DNA from: Tenacibaculum finnmarkense
GTDB lineage: Bacteria > Bacteroidota > Bacteroidia > Flavobacteriales > Flavobacteriaceae
Direction: 5' to 3'
NCBI RefSeq assembly: GCF_900239185.1
Contig: NZ_OENA01000085.1
Span: 51,950-115,949 of the forward strand
Length of the DNA stretch: 64,000 nucleotides
Under the pieces are notes generated by a model that was not told the origin of the DNA, ran no database searches, and was given only the letters and a program-made list of their open reading frames with translations. This document shows, piece by piece, positions 36,445 to 44,310 of the stretch. How positions within the stretch are numbered: position 1 is the stretch's first letter; the number at the start of each line of letters is the position of its first letter. The translations under genes were made by a program, and so were the position numbers.

Positions 36445-37098
36445 TTATTTTTTTCTTTGAAACAAGGTGTAAATATACGGTCTTTCTCCGCCATTCGGAT
36501 TTATAAAAGTGTAGTTAAATGCCGTTATTAATGAAAATCCTGCACCTAACTTTTCTTGTAACATTTCGGTGTTGTAGCGTTTTAAGGGCAAACCTGAACA
36601 TTTTTCAGCGCCATCTAAAGCAAAAACAGCAATAATTACAAAACCATTATCCGCCACTATTTGTTTTAATAAATTGAAATAAGCTGTTTGTTCTGCTTCC
36701 TCTAAAAAGAAATGCAACACTGCTCTATCATTCCATAAATCAACAGGAGCGAGGTTTTGCAACTTTTCAGGCGCTAGTAAATTATCGGTAATAAAAGTTA
36801 CTTTTGATGCTTTTTCGCCAAGTCGTTCCTTTAAAATATTCAAGGCTTTTTCTGACACATCATTTGCCATTAAATTAGTGTAACCTTCGGCTAATAATTC
36901 ATCAATTAATAAGGACGAACCAACACCTATATTTAAAATACTTGCTGTTGATTTTAAACCTGTTTTTGTAATTAAATCAATGGTTTTTGTTGATTTTTCT
37001 TCAAACCAACCTAATTCTTGCGTTGATTTGTTAGTATAAGCAGCATTCCAATGTGCTTTATTTTGTGAAATTTTACAATCACTTTTGTTTGTCGTCAT
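36445..37098 (-). CDS. Class I SAM-dependent methyltransferase
   Basis: A 217-residue methyltransferase. Motif I is SILNIGVGSSLLIDELL (a variant of the usual DxGxGxG, with Asn for Asp), followed by NLMANDVSEKAL and VDLWNDRAVLHFF. The N-terminus (HWNAAYTNKSTQELGWFEE) is typical of a small family of methyltransferases found in many Bacteroidota and proteobacteria; the substrate is not known. Thiol or metalloid methylation has been proposed for relatives. It is the first gene of the operon with bshC, four bases upstream, which hints at a link to thiol chemistry, but this is inference. Confidence 0.85.
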   Translation of the reverse strand: MTTNKSDCKISQNKAHWNAAYTNKSTQELGWFEEKSTKTIDLITKTGLKSTASILNIGVGSSLLIDELLAEGYTNLMANDVSEKALNILKERLGEKASKVTFITDNLLAPEKLQNLAPVDLWNDRAVLHFFLEEAEQTAYFNLLKQIVADNGFVIIAVFALDGAEKCSGLPLKRYNTEMLQEKLGAGFSLITAFNYTFINPNGGERPYIYTLFQRKK

Positions 37099-37662
37099 AG
37101 TTCAAAAATACTAAAATTTGATAGGATGCCGAAAACAATACAATAATCTAACATTTTTTTATGAATTTATAAATTCAAACGGTTTTAATAGCGACACTAG
37201 TTTCAAACTAAATTTAGTTGAGTTTCGCTTGCTGATTTACTGTTGTTTTTAGCTTTTTTATTGATAATTTTGATTAATAGTTGTCAATTATAATGATTTT
37301 AATGACTAAAAATAATTAAAATTGTATTGAGAATTTGAATTGTTTTATTTGATGCTAAAAAAATTATCGAACCGATGGCTTGTAATATTCTAAGGAATAA
37401 AAAGTGGGTTTTTGTGCTGTAATTTACTTGTTTGTAAAAATGCCTAGCCCCGATTGAAGCTTTGTTTGAGGGCTGTTTTATTTTTTCGTTTTAAAAAAAA
37501 TAAAAAAAGCGAGTGCGCAAAGCGGGAAATTGCTTCAAATTAATCTTAGGGTTTTAAATAAAATATCAAGTTAGATCGTAAAACACCTGTTTGACTAAAA
37601 ATTACTACCTTTAAAAACGCTAATTAATCATTAAAAAAGTACGCTTATAACAGCAAAAAACT
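37099..37662. other. 564-base divergent intergenic region
   Basis: It separates the methyltransferase/bshC operon from the BatA-like operon. It holds the second copy of the dispersed repeat (37443-37542). A partial promoter-like TACCTTTA at 37606-37613 precedes the plus-strand gene. No gene is supported. Confidence 0.6.
37443..37542 (-). repeat. Dispersed intergenic repeat, copy 2 (inverted relative to copy 1)
   Basis: A roughly 100-base element whose reverse complement matches 20546-20642 nearly base for base at its ends: CCTAGCCCCGATTG at the left, GCGAGTGCGCAAAGCGGG and TTGCTTCAAAT at the right. The A/T-rich centre varies in length. The centre can form a hairpin in both copies. It lies in a large intergenic gap, like copy 1, and both lie between divergent genes. 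Confidence 0.85.
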
Positions 37663-39606
37663 ATGCAATTTAAACATCCTGAAATTTTATATTTTTTAGT
37701 CTTTTTACTGATCCCGATATTGGTTCACTTATTTCAATTACAACGTTTTGAAAAAGTTACCTTTACCAATGTAGCGGTTTTAAAAAAATTAATAACACAA
37801 ACACGTAAAAGTTCTCGCATAAAAAAATGGTTGATCTTAGCTATGCGTTTATTGTTGCTTACCGCTTTAATTTTAGCCTTTGCTCAGCCTTATTTTGGCA
37901 ATCATAAAAGTGATGAACAGCAACATTTATTTATCTATTTAGATACTTCTTTAAGTACAAATACAGCAGGTGAAAAAGGCGATTTATTACAAGTTTCGAT
38001 ACAAGAAATCATTGAAAACACATCAGAAAAAGCACGCTATTCTTTGCTGACAAATACCAATTATTTTCAGCATAAAACAGCTGATGAATTGAACGATATT
38101 TTATTAAACGTTAAAAATACGGCTAAAAAAATGGCGTTAAAAACGGTTTTCTTAAAAATGTCGAGCGAGCTATTAAAAAATAAAAACACCAAAAATATTA
38201 TAATTTCTGATTTTCAAAATATTGAAAATACAGCGCTTAATCAGTTGCCTGAAAACACTAATTTGGTGCAATTAAATCCGCAAGAAAAAAATAATATATC
38301 TATTGATAGTATTTTTATAAACACCAGTACAACCAATAATTTTGATATTGAAATTAGCATTAAAAATCAAGGAAGTGCAAAAAAAGAACTGCCGATTTCA
38401 CTTTATAACAACGAAAAACTAATTAATAAACAGGTTTTTTCTATTGCAGAAAATGACAGTAAAAAAGTAGTGTTTTCGATTGTTAACACGGCTGATTTTT
38501 TAGGTAAAATTGAATTAAACTTTAAAGATACCTACTCTTTTGATAATTCGTTTTATTTCGCAATTAATGCCAATTCTAAAATTAAAATTTTATCTATTGG
38601 TAAAAACACTAACTTTTTAAAACGAATTTATAGTGATGATGAATTTGATTTTAAAGCTTTAAATACACAAAACTTAAATTATAATTTAATTGAAAAACAA
38701 CATCTTATTGTTTTAAATGAAATTGATAAACTACCTGAAACACTCATAAAAAGTTTAATTGATTATTCTAAAAAAGGTGGAAATTTAGTTATTATCCCTG
38801 CTAAAAACACATATATTTCTTCTTACAATAATTTATTAAAACAGCTTAAAATAGGAAGTATAAATACCACAAACAACCATCAAAAAAACGACAGTTTAAA
38901 AATTACAACAATTAATTACAAGCATCCGTTGTTTAAAAATGTATTTGAAAAAGAAATTAAAAATTTTCAATATCCTTTTGTTAAAACAGCTTATAATACG
39001 GCTTTTAAAAGCAGTAATACCATGTTGTCTTTTGAAAACAAACGTCCGTTTATACAGCAAGTAAATACGGAAAACTCAACAGTCTATTTTCTGGCTTCTC
39101 CGCTAAATAAAGAGGCTAGTAATTTTATAAATTCGCCTTTAATTGTGCCTGTTTTTTATAGTATTGCCAAACATAGTTTACAACTTTCTAAAAGTTATTA
39201 TACCATTGATACACAAAATAGTATTGCTATTAATGGCGTAACTTCAAAAAATAATATTCTTAGCATTTCAAATACTAAAAACTCGTTTATTCCGCTACAA
39301 CAAGCGCTTCAAAATAGTGTGAAAATCACTACAAATAGCCAGCCTTTAAGCGCTGGTTTTTATCAGATAAAACAACAAGAAAACGTTTTAAAAAACATGG
39401 CGTTTAATTATCCGAAGCAAGAGAGTTTGTTACATTTTTTAAATATAAAAACCCTTGAAAATAAAACAATTTCTAATTCGGTAAAACAAACCTTAATAAA
39501 TAGTAACAACGAACATAAAATTCAATGGCTTTGGAAATGGTTTTTACTAATTGCCATTGTATCTTTGCTTGTTGAAATTTTGATCTTAAAATTCTTTAAA
39601 CCATGA
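37663..39606 (+). CDS. BatA-domain membrane protein
   Basis: A 647-residue protein that starts with the BatA (aerotolerance regulator) N-terminal domain: MQFKHPEILYFLVFLLIPILVHLFQLQ, then FTNVAVLKKL, a KSSRIKKWL stretch and a second membrane helix (LLLLTALILAFAQPYF). A VWA-like region follows (HLFIYLDTSLSTN), then a large extracytoplasmic part with a GATase1-like segment (about 320-450), and a final membrane helix (WKWFLLIAIVSLLVEILIL). Function unknown; it probably acts as an inner-membrane scaffold in the envelope. It overlaps the following dihydroorotase-like gene by four bases (ATGA). Confidence 0.85.
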   Translation: MQFKHPEILYFLVFLLIPILVHLFQLQRFEKVTFTNVAVLKKLITQTRKSSRIKKWLILAMRLLLLTALILAFAQPYFGNHKSDEQQHLFIYLDTSLSTNTAGEKGDLLQVSIQEIIENTSEKARYSLLTNTNYFQHKTADELNDILLNVKNTAKKMALKTVFLKMSSELLKNKNTKNIIISDFQNIENTALNQLPENTNLVQLNPQEKNNISIDSIFINTSTTNNFDIEISIKNQGSAKKELPISLYNNEKLINKQVFSIAENDSKKVVFSIVNTADFLGKIELNFKDTYSFDNSFYFAINANSKIKILSIGKNTNFLKRIYSDDEFDFKALNTQNLNYNLIEKQHLIVLNEIDKLPETLIKSLIDYSKKGGNLVIIPAKNTYISSYNNLLKQLKIGSINTTNNHQKNDSLKITTINYKHPLFKNVFEKEIKNFQYPFVKTAYNTAFKSSNTMLSFENKRPFIQQVNTENSTVYFLASPLNKEASNFINSPLIVPVFYSIAKHSLQLSKSYYTIDTQNSIAINGVTSKNNILSISNTKNSFIPLQQALQNSVKITTNSQPLSAGFYQIKQQENVLKNMAFNYPKQESLLHFLNIKTLENKTISNSVKQTLINSNNEHKIQWLWKWFLLIAIVSLLVEILILKFFKP

Positions 39607-40862
39607 CAACGCTATTAAAATCGGCAACTATTATTGATGCTCATAGCCCTTACCACCAACAAACTAAAGATATTTTAATTACCGACGGAATTATTACTAA
39701 AATTGATAGTAATATTGCCGACAAACAAGAATATCAAATTATAAAACTTGATAACTTACACGTTTCTACGGGTTGGTTTGACACTAGTGTTTCCTTGGGA
39801 GAACCAGGTTACGAAGAGCGTGAAACCATTAAAAATGGTTTACAAGTAGCGGCTAAAAGTGGTTTTACAAATATTGCTGTAAACCCAAACACAAACCCTG
39901 TTATTGACAACAAAGCAGCGGTTGAATTTCTAATTTATAGAGCCAACGGATTTGCCACAAATTTGCATCCAATCGGTAGCTTAACTCAAGGATCGAAAGG
40001 TATTGAAATGGCGGAATTGTACGATATGCAACAATCTGGCGCAATTGCTTTTGGCGATTATAAAAAGCCAATTGTTAACGATAACTTACTAAAAGTAGCC
40101 TTACTTTATACGCAAAACTTCAACGGATTAGCACTTAGTTTTCCTAAAAATAATTCGATTGCTGGCGAAGGTGTCGTTCACGAAGGTAAAAACAGTACAC
40201 TTTTAGGATTAAAAGGAATCCCTGCTTTAGCCGAAGAATTACAAGTTTCTCGTGATTTATTTTTATTAGAATATACAGGTGGAAAATTACACATTCCTAC
40301 TATTTCCACTAAAAAATCAGTGCAATTAATTAAAGAAGCTAAAAAGAAAGGCTTGGATGTTACTTGTAGTGTAGCGGTTCATAACTTGTTTTTAACCGAT
40401 GATGAATTGCATCAATTTGATGGAAATAAAAAAGTAAATCCGCCTTTAAGAACTTCGGATGATATTAATGCTTTATTAAAAGGGCTTAAAGATGGAACGA
40501 TTGACATGATTACTTCCGATCATAACCCGATTGATATTGAGCATAAAAAAGTAGAATTTTCGAACGCAAAAGATGGAAGTATTGGTTTAGAAACTGCTTT
40601 TGGGGTTTTAAATTCAGTCTTAGATTTAGAAACGATTGTAACTTGTTTATCTGATAATCCGAAAGAACGTTTTGGGCTTCAAAAAACAAGTATCAAAGAA
40701 AATGAAATTGCTAATTTATCATTTTTTACTCCTGAAGGAACGTCTATTTTTACTGAAGAAGATATTTTATCTACTTCAAAAAACAGTGTTTTTTTAGAGA
40801 AAGAGCTAAAAGGAAAAGTTTATGGAATTTATAATAATAAGCAACTAATTTTGAACAACTAA
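39603..40862 (+). CDS. Dihydroorotase homologue with a degenerate metal site
   Basis: A 419-residue amidohydrolase-fold protein of the type I dihydroorotase family (SLGEPGYEERETIKNG, SDHNPIDIEHK). The metal-binding HxH that follows the first strand (consensus DxHVHLREPG) is Ser62-Val-Ser64 here (FDTSVSLGEPG). The His of the segment usually read CHVST is Thr233 (HIPTIST). With three ligand histidines gone, catalysis by the normal two-zinc mechanism is unlikely. It resembles the inactive PyrC-prime (PyrX) proteins that hold aspartate transcarbamoylase together in some bacteria. An active pyrC would be expected elsewhere in the genome. It is translationally coupled to the BatA gene. Confidence 0.88.
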   Translation: MTTLLKSATIIDAHSPYHQQTKDILITDGIITKIDSNIADKQEYQIIKLDNLHVSTGWFDTSVSLGEPGYEERETIKNGLQVAAKSGFTNIAVNPNTNPVIDNKAAVEFLIYRANGFATNLHPIGSLTQGSKGIEMAELYDMQQSGAIAFGDYKKPIVNDNLLKVALLYTQNFNGLALSFPKNNSIAGEGVVHEGKNSTLLGLKGIPALAEELQVSRDLFLLEYTGGKLHIPTISTKKSVQLIKEAKKKGLDVTCSVAVHNLFLTDDELHQFDGNKKVNPPLRTSDDINALLKGLKDGTIDMITSDHNPIDIEHKKVEFSNAKDGSIGLETAFGVLNSVLDLETIVTCLSDNPKERFGLQKTSIKENEIANLSFFTPEGTSIFTEEDILSTSKNSVFLEKELKGKVYGIYNNKQLILNN

Positions 40863-40864
40863 TT

Positions 40865-41191
40865 ATGAATAGTGTTACTATAAGCGATGGAAAAATGACC
40901 GCAATAATTAGTCATTTTTGGATTATCGGAACTATTATTGCCTTTATATTAAACCTAAATACAAAAAATAGTTTTGCTAGTTTTTACACTAAACAAATGC
41001 TTGGTATACACCTGCTTTCTTTTTTAAATGGATTAATTATTTTTAAATATTTAGGAGGTTTTGCTGGCTATGCTGTAAGTATATTATTATTTGTTAGTTG
41101 GATTATCAGCTTTATGGCTGCCATTAAAGGGGAACGAAAATTAATTCCATTTTTAGGAGATCAATTTCAAGATTGGTTTAAAGGAATTTAA
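40865..41191 (+). CDS. Small membrane protein, DUF4870-like
   Basis: A 108-residue protein with three hydrophobic segments (about residues 14-31, 48-64 and 68-86) and the typical FYTKQMLG and GERKLIPFLGDQFQDWF end. It resembles the DUF4870/Tic20-like group of small membrane proteins. Function unknown. It follows the dihydroorotase-like gene by two bases and precedes the esterase by 77 bases, so it is in the same operon. Confidence 0.75.
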   Translation: MNSVTISDGKMTAIISHFWIIGTIIAFILNLNTKNSFASFYTKQMLGIHLLSFLNGLIIFKYLGGFAGYAVSILLFVSWIISFMAAIKGERKLIPFLGDQFQDWFKGI

Positions 41192-41268
41192 AATAAATTA
41201 CATCATAAATATGCGAATAGATTTTATTATTTATTTGCATATTTTTTTATTAAAACACATGTATTAAA

Positions 41269-41907
41269 ATGCTAAATTATATTGTAAGAGAGCCTAAACA
41301 GGCAACTACTAATCCACCGTTATTAATTTTATTGCACGGATATGGTAGTAATGAAGACGATTTATTTTCGTTTGCACAAGAATTACCTGAAGATTTACTA
41401 ATTGTTAGCGCACAAGCTCCTTACCAAATGGGTGGCGGTGCTTTTGCTTGGTATGCCATTAATTTTGATGCCGTTAAAGGTAAGTTTTCAGATTTAGAAC
41501 AAGCAGCAACATCTGTAACTAAAATTGCTGGTTTTATTGATAAAATTAAAGAAAAATACAACACGAATCCTGAGAAAACTTTTGTTTTAGGCTTTAGTCA
41601 AGGTGCTATTTTAAGTTATGCCTTGAGTTTAAATTACCCCAATAAAGTGCAACATGTTATTGCGTTGAGTGGTTATATTGATGAAAATTTAATCAAAAAT
41701 CAGCAAGAAAACACTAAAATCACAACTGATTATTATATTTCTCACGGAACGGTTGACCAAGTAATTCCTGTGGATTGGGCTAGAAAAGCACCTGTATTTT
41801 TAGAGGAAAACAACTTAAAAAATGACTATTCAGAATATAATGTTGGGCATGGTGTTGCGCCTCAAAATTTTTACAGTTTTAAAACTTGGATAGAAAAACG
41901 TTTGTAA
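41269..41907 (+). CDS. Alpha/beta hydrolase, carboxylesterase/phospholipase family
   Basis: A 212-residue serine hydrolase of the YpfH/acyl-protein thioesterase-like group. The oxyanion-hole loop LHGYGSNEDDLF, nucleophile GFSQGA, the acid in HGTVDQVIP and the histidine in VGHGVAPQNF are in order. The protein has no signal peptide, so it acts in the cytoplasm on esters of fatty acids or lipids; the substrate is not known. It ends an operon with BatA, dihydroorotase-like and DUF4870-like genes, followed by a good terminator. Confidence 0.92.
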   Translation: MLNYIVREPKQATTNPPLLILLHGYGSNEDDLFSFAQELPEDLLIVSAQAPYQMGGGAFAWYAINFDAVKGKFSDLEQAATSVTKIAGFIDKIKEKYNTNPEKTFVLGFSQGAILSYALSLNYPNKVQHVIALSGYIDENLIKNQQENTKITTDYYISHGTVDQVIPVDWARKAPVFLEENNLKNDYSEYNVGHGVAPQNFYSFKTWIEKRL

Positions 41908-41931
41908 AAATATCATTATAGTAAATTTATA

Positions 41932-41958
41932 AAAACCGAGCTTAAAACTCGGTTTTTT
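41932..41958. terminator. Terminator between the esterase and bcp
   Basis: AAAACCGAG pairs with CTCGGTTTT and is followed by a T run, after the esterase gene and convergent with bcp. Confidence 0.9.
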
Positions 41959-41992
41959 ATTTGATGTTTTTTTATCATAAATAAGCAAAAAA

Positions 41993-42445
41993 TTAGCCTA
42001 ATATTTGACTTGCGTGTTCCTTGGTTTTTACTTTACTGATAATATCTTCGATGATTCCATTTTCATCAATAACAAAAGTGGTTCTGTGAATACCATCATA
42101 TTCACGTCCCATAAATTTTTTAGGTCCCCAAATACCAAAAGCATTAATTACTTCTTTTTGTTCATCTGCTAATAAAGGAAAAGGTAAATCATGTTTGTCA
42201 ATCCATTTTTGTTGACGCTTTGCCGAATCGGCACTTGCTCCTAAAATAGCGTAGCCTTTTGCCAAGAAAGATTGATAATTATCTCTTAAATCGCAGGCTT
42301 CATTAGTACAACCTGGCGTACTTGCCTTCGGATAAAAAAATAAGACTAATTTTTTACCCTTATAATCTGAAAGTTTTACCACATTTCCTTTTTCATCTAC
42401 CGATTCAAAATTTGGCGCGGCATCTCCTACTTGTAATGTTGTCAT
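41993..42445 (-). CDS. bcp: Thiol peroxidase, bacterioferritin comigratory protein type
   Basis: A 150-residue peroxiredoxin of the BCP/PrxQ group that reduces hydrogen peroxide and organic peroxides with thioredoxin. The peroxidatic cysteine lies in PKASTPGCTNEACDLRD, the resolving cysteine five residues later in the same segment. APNFESVDEKGNVVKLSDYKGKKLVLFFYP is the standard start. I chose ATG at 42445 because it begins the family N-terminus; a longer frame to 42562 runs over the promoter of this gene. Its promoter (-33 TTG 42505-42507, -7 TAACTTTG 42478-42485) is divergent from that of nth. Confidence 0.96.
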   Translation of the reverse strand: MTTLQVGDAAPNFESVDEKGNVVKLSDYKGKKLVLFFYPKASTPGCTNEACDLRDNYQSFLAKGYAILGASADSAKRQQKWIDKHDLPFPLLADEQKEVINAFGIWGPKKFMGREYDGIHRTTFVIDENGIIEDIISKVKTKEHASQILG

Positions 42446-42477
42446 AATTTTTGAGTTTGAATAGTTAGTTCTACTAT

Positions 42478-42507
42478 CAAAGTTACAACGTTGCTTTGAA
42501 TTATCAA
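42478..42507 (-). promoter_or_regulatory. Promoter of bcp
   Basis: On the minus strand TTG at 42505-42507 and TAACTTTG at 42478-42485 (exact TAnnTTTG) are 19 bases apart, the ideal spacing. The leader would be about 25-30 bases. Confidence 0.65.
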
Positions 42508-42536
42508 TAAATTGACACTTGTTCTTTGTTAGTTTG

Positions 42537-42544
42537 TATCTTTG
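42537..42544 (+). promoter_or_regulatory. Candidate -7 element of nth
   Basis: TATCTTTG is an exact match, 41 bases before the ATG. A TTGACA begins at 42512, 22 bases upstream. Confidence 0.5.
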
Positions 42545-42584
42545 AGACTTATTTCTTGTCAAATAATCTTAAAAAACACAAAGA

Positions 42585-43259
42585 ATGACCAAGGCTGAAA
42601 AAGTGCAATTTGTTATTGATACACTAGCTGAATTATATCCAGAAATACCTGTTCCTTTAGATCATAAAGATCCTTATACGTTGTTAATTGCGGTGTTATT
42701 ATCGGCACAATGTACCGATGTTCGAGTAAATAAAATTACGCCTTTATTGTTTGCCAAGGCAGATAATCCTTACGATATGGTAAAAATGAGTGTCGAAGAA
42801 ATTAAGGAAATTATCCGTCCTTGTGGTTTATCGCCAATGAAATCAAAAGGAATTCACGGTTTATCAAAAATATTGATTGAAAAACATAACGGTAAAGTTC
42901 CTCAAAGTTTTGAGTATTTAGAAGAATTACCTGCCGTTGGGCATAAAACTGCGGGCGTGGTCATCAGCCAAGCATTTGGAGTTCCTGCATTTCCTATTGA
43001 TACACATATTCATCGCTTATTATATCGTTGGAATTTAACCAATGGAAAAAATGTTGTGCAATCTGAAAAAGATGCAAAACGCTTATTTCCTGAAGAAATA
43101 TGGAACGATCTTCATTTGCAAATAATTTGGTACGGACGGGAATATTCTCCTGCTCGTGGTTGGAATTTAGAAAAAGATATTATTACCAAAACCATCGGAA
43201 GAAAATCGGTTTTAGATGATTATTACAAGAAAAATAATCTAAAAAAAAGTAAATTATAG
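42585..43259 (+). CDS. nth: Endonuclease III-like DNA glycosylase lacking the Fe-S cluster ligands
   Basis: A 224-residue base-excision repair glycosylase. The helix-hairpin-helix motif is LPAVGHKTAGVV, with catalytic Lys121, and Asp139 lies in PIDTHIHRLLYRWNL; both key residues are intact. Family members close with a 4Fe-4S cluster bound by C-x6-C-x2-C-x5-C. Here the matching region reads WYGREYSPARGWNLEKDIITKTIG and contains no cysteines, so the cluster must be absent. Activity may remain, since the cluster is mainly structural. The gene is divergent from bcp and ends with a terminator. A MutY role is excluded by the Lys. Confidence 0.92.
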   Translation: MTKAEKVQFVIDTLAELYPEIPVPLDHKDPYTLLIAVLLSAQCTDVRVNKITPLLFAKADNPYDMVKMSVEEIKEIIRPCGLSPMKSKGIHGLSKILIEKHNGKVPQSFEYLEELPAVGHKTAGVVISQAFGVPAFPIDTHIHRLLYRWNLTNGKNVVQSEKDAKRLFPEEIWNDLHLQIIWYGREYSPARGWNLEKDIITKTIGRKSVLDDYYKKNNLKKSKL

Positions 43260-43264
43260 GCATA

Positions 43265-43300
43265 AAAAAGCTTCAACAATTTATTTTGTTGAAGCTTTTT
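43265..43300. terminator. Terminator of nth and of the convergent small gene
   Basis: AAAAAGCTTCAACAA pairs perfectly with TTGTTGAAGCTTTTT around a short A/T loop, with T tracts on both sides. Confidence 0.93.
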
Positions 43301-43304
43301 CAAA

Positions 43305-43448
43305 CTAATTCAAATTCAATTCAATCAGATAATTAGATTTAGTTTTAATTACACTTAATGATTTAGAAAAGTTAATTAAAAACTGAATCGTTTCTTTTTT
43401 GGGGTTCATTTTGAAATCGGAAGATTTATCTAAGTAAACTTTCATCAT
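43305..43448 (-). CDS. Small conserved-looking protein (47 residues) behind the sigma factor gene
   Basis: A short reading frame on the minus strand, 50 bases downstream of the sigma factor stop codon and just before a terminator. Translation gives MMKVYLDKSSDFKMNPKKE, then TIQFLINFSKSLSVIKTKSN and a short YLIELNLN end. It is basic with one amphipathic helix and no signal peptide. Its place between the sigma gene and a terminator, with no other explanation for the gap, supports a real gene in the same transcript. From memory similar short proteins occur behind sigma factors in related genomes, but I cannot verify this. Function unknown; a small sigma-associated regulator is one option. Confidence 0.65.
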   Translation of the reverse strand: MMKVYLDKSSDFKMNPKKETIQFLINFSKSLSVIKTKSNYLIELNLN

Positions 43449-43498
43449 ATATACCTATTGTTTTCAAGTATTTAACGATAAAAATTCACCATTATTGC

Positions 43499-44086
43499 CT
43501 AATTAACTAGAAGTATATTATTTTTTTCAATTATTTTTCGCATATTAATTAAAGCATAACGCATTCTTCCTAAAGCAGTATTGATACTTACCCCCGTATT
43601 TTCAGCAATTTCATTAAAACTCATATCGTTATAAATACGCATTTTTAATACTTCTTTTTGCTCTTCAGGTAATTCTTCTAACAGCTCTTTTACATCTGCT
43701 AGTATTTGCTCTTTTATTATCTTGTTTTCTACATTTAGACTACTATCTGCTAACACCGAAAAAATATCAAAATCTTCCGTGTTTTTAAATTTAGGCATCC
43801 TATTATTTTTTCTAAAAAAATCAATAATTAAATTATGAGAAATACGCATAACCCAAGGTAAAAACTTCCCTTCTTCGTTATAATTTCCTTTTTTTAATGT
43901 TTTGATTACTTTTATAAAAGTGTCTTGAAATAAATCTTCTGTAGTGTCTCTATTTTGTACTTTACTATAAATAAAACTGTACAAACGTTGCTGATGACGC
44001 TTAATTAATAATTCTATCGCCAGTTCTTTTCCGTTAATGTAGTCTTTTACTAAAACGCTATCGCTTACAATATCTTTATATACCAT
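43499..44086 (-). CDS. RNA polymerase sigma factor, ECF type
   Basis: A 195-residue sigma-70-family factor with the region 2 segment LYSFIYSKVQNRDTTEDLFQDTFIKVIKTL and, in region 4, LPEEQKEVLKMRIYNDMSFNEIAENTGVSINTALGRMRYAL. It has the two-domain layout of ECF sigma factors. No anti-sigma gene with a membrane segment is adjacent. Instead a 47-residue gene follows. I chose ATG at 44086 (MVYKDIVSDSVLV); a GTG ten codons upstream is possible. Which genes it controls is not visible here. Confidence 0.92.
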   Translation of the reverse strand: MVYKDIVSDSVLVKDYINGKELAIELLIKRHQQRLYSFIYSKVQNRDTTEDLFQDTFIKVIKTLKKGNYNEEGKFLPWVMRISHNLIIDFFRKNNRMPKFKNTEDFDIFSVLADSSLNVENKIIKEQILADVKELLEELPEEQKEVLKMRIYNDMSFNEIAENTGVSINTALGRMRYALINMRKIIEKNNILLVN

Positions 44087-44310
44087 AATTACTTTTTTAC
44101 AGAGCACCTTAAGCACTCTTTTGTTAAGGGGGAGGATTCTTAAAAGTAATTTTTTAGGTATAGGCTGTAATTAATTGATTATTAGACTTCAAATATGTGA
44201 TTTTTTTTTCATAAAAACAAGAATTATTCCATTTTTATTAAAAAAACTATAAAGCCTTTTCCGCTTATTTAATTGAGAAATCGTACTTTTATCGCTTATT
44301 TTTTAAGTAC

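Noticed and set aside
36441..36494. Longer start for bshC
   Set aside because: It would overlap the preceding methyltransferase gene and add an atypical N-terminus.
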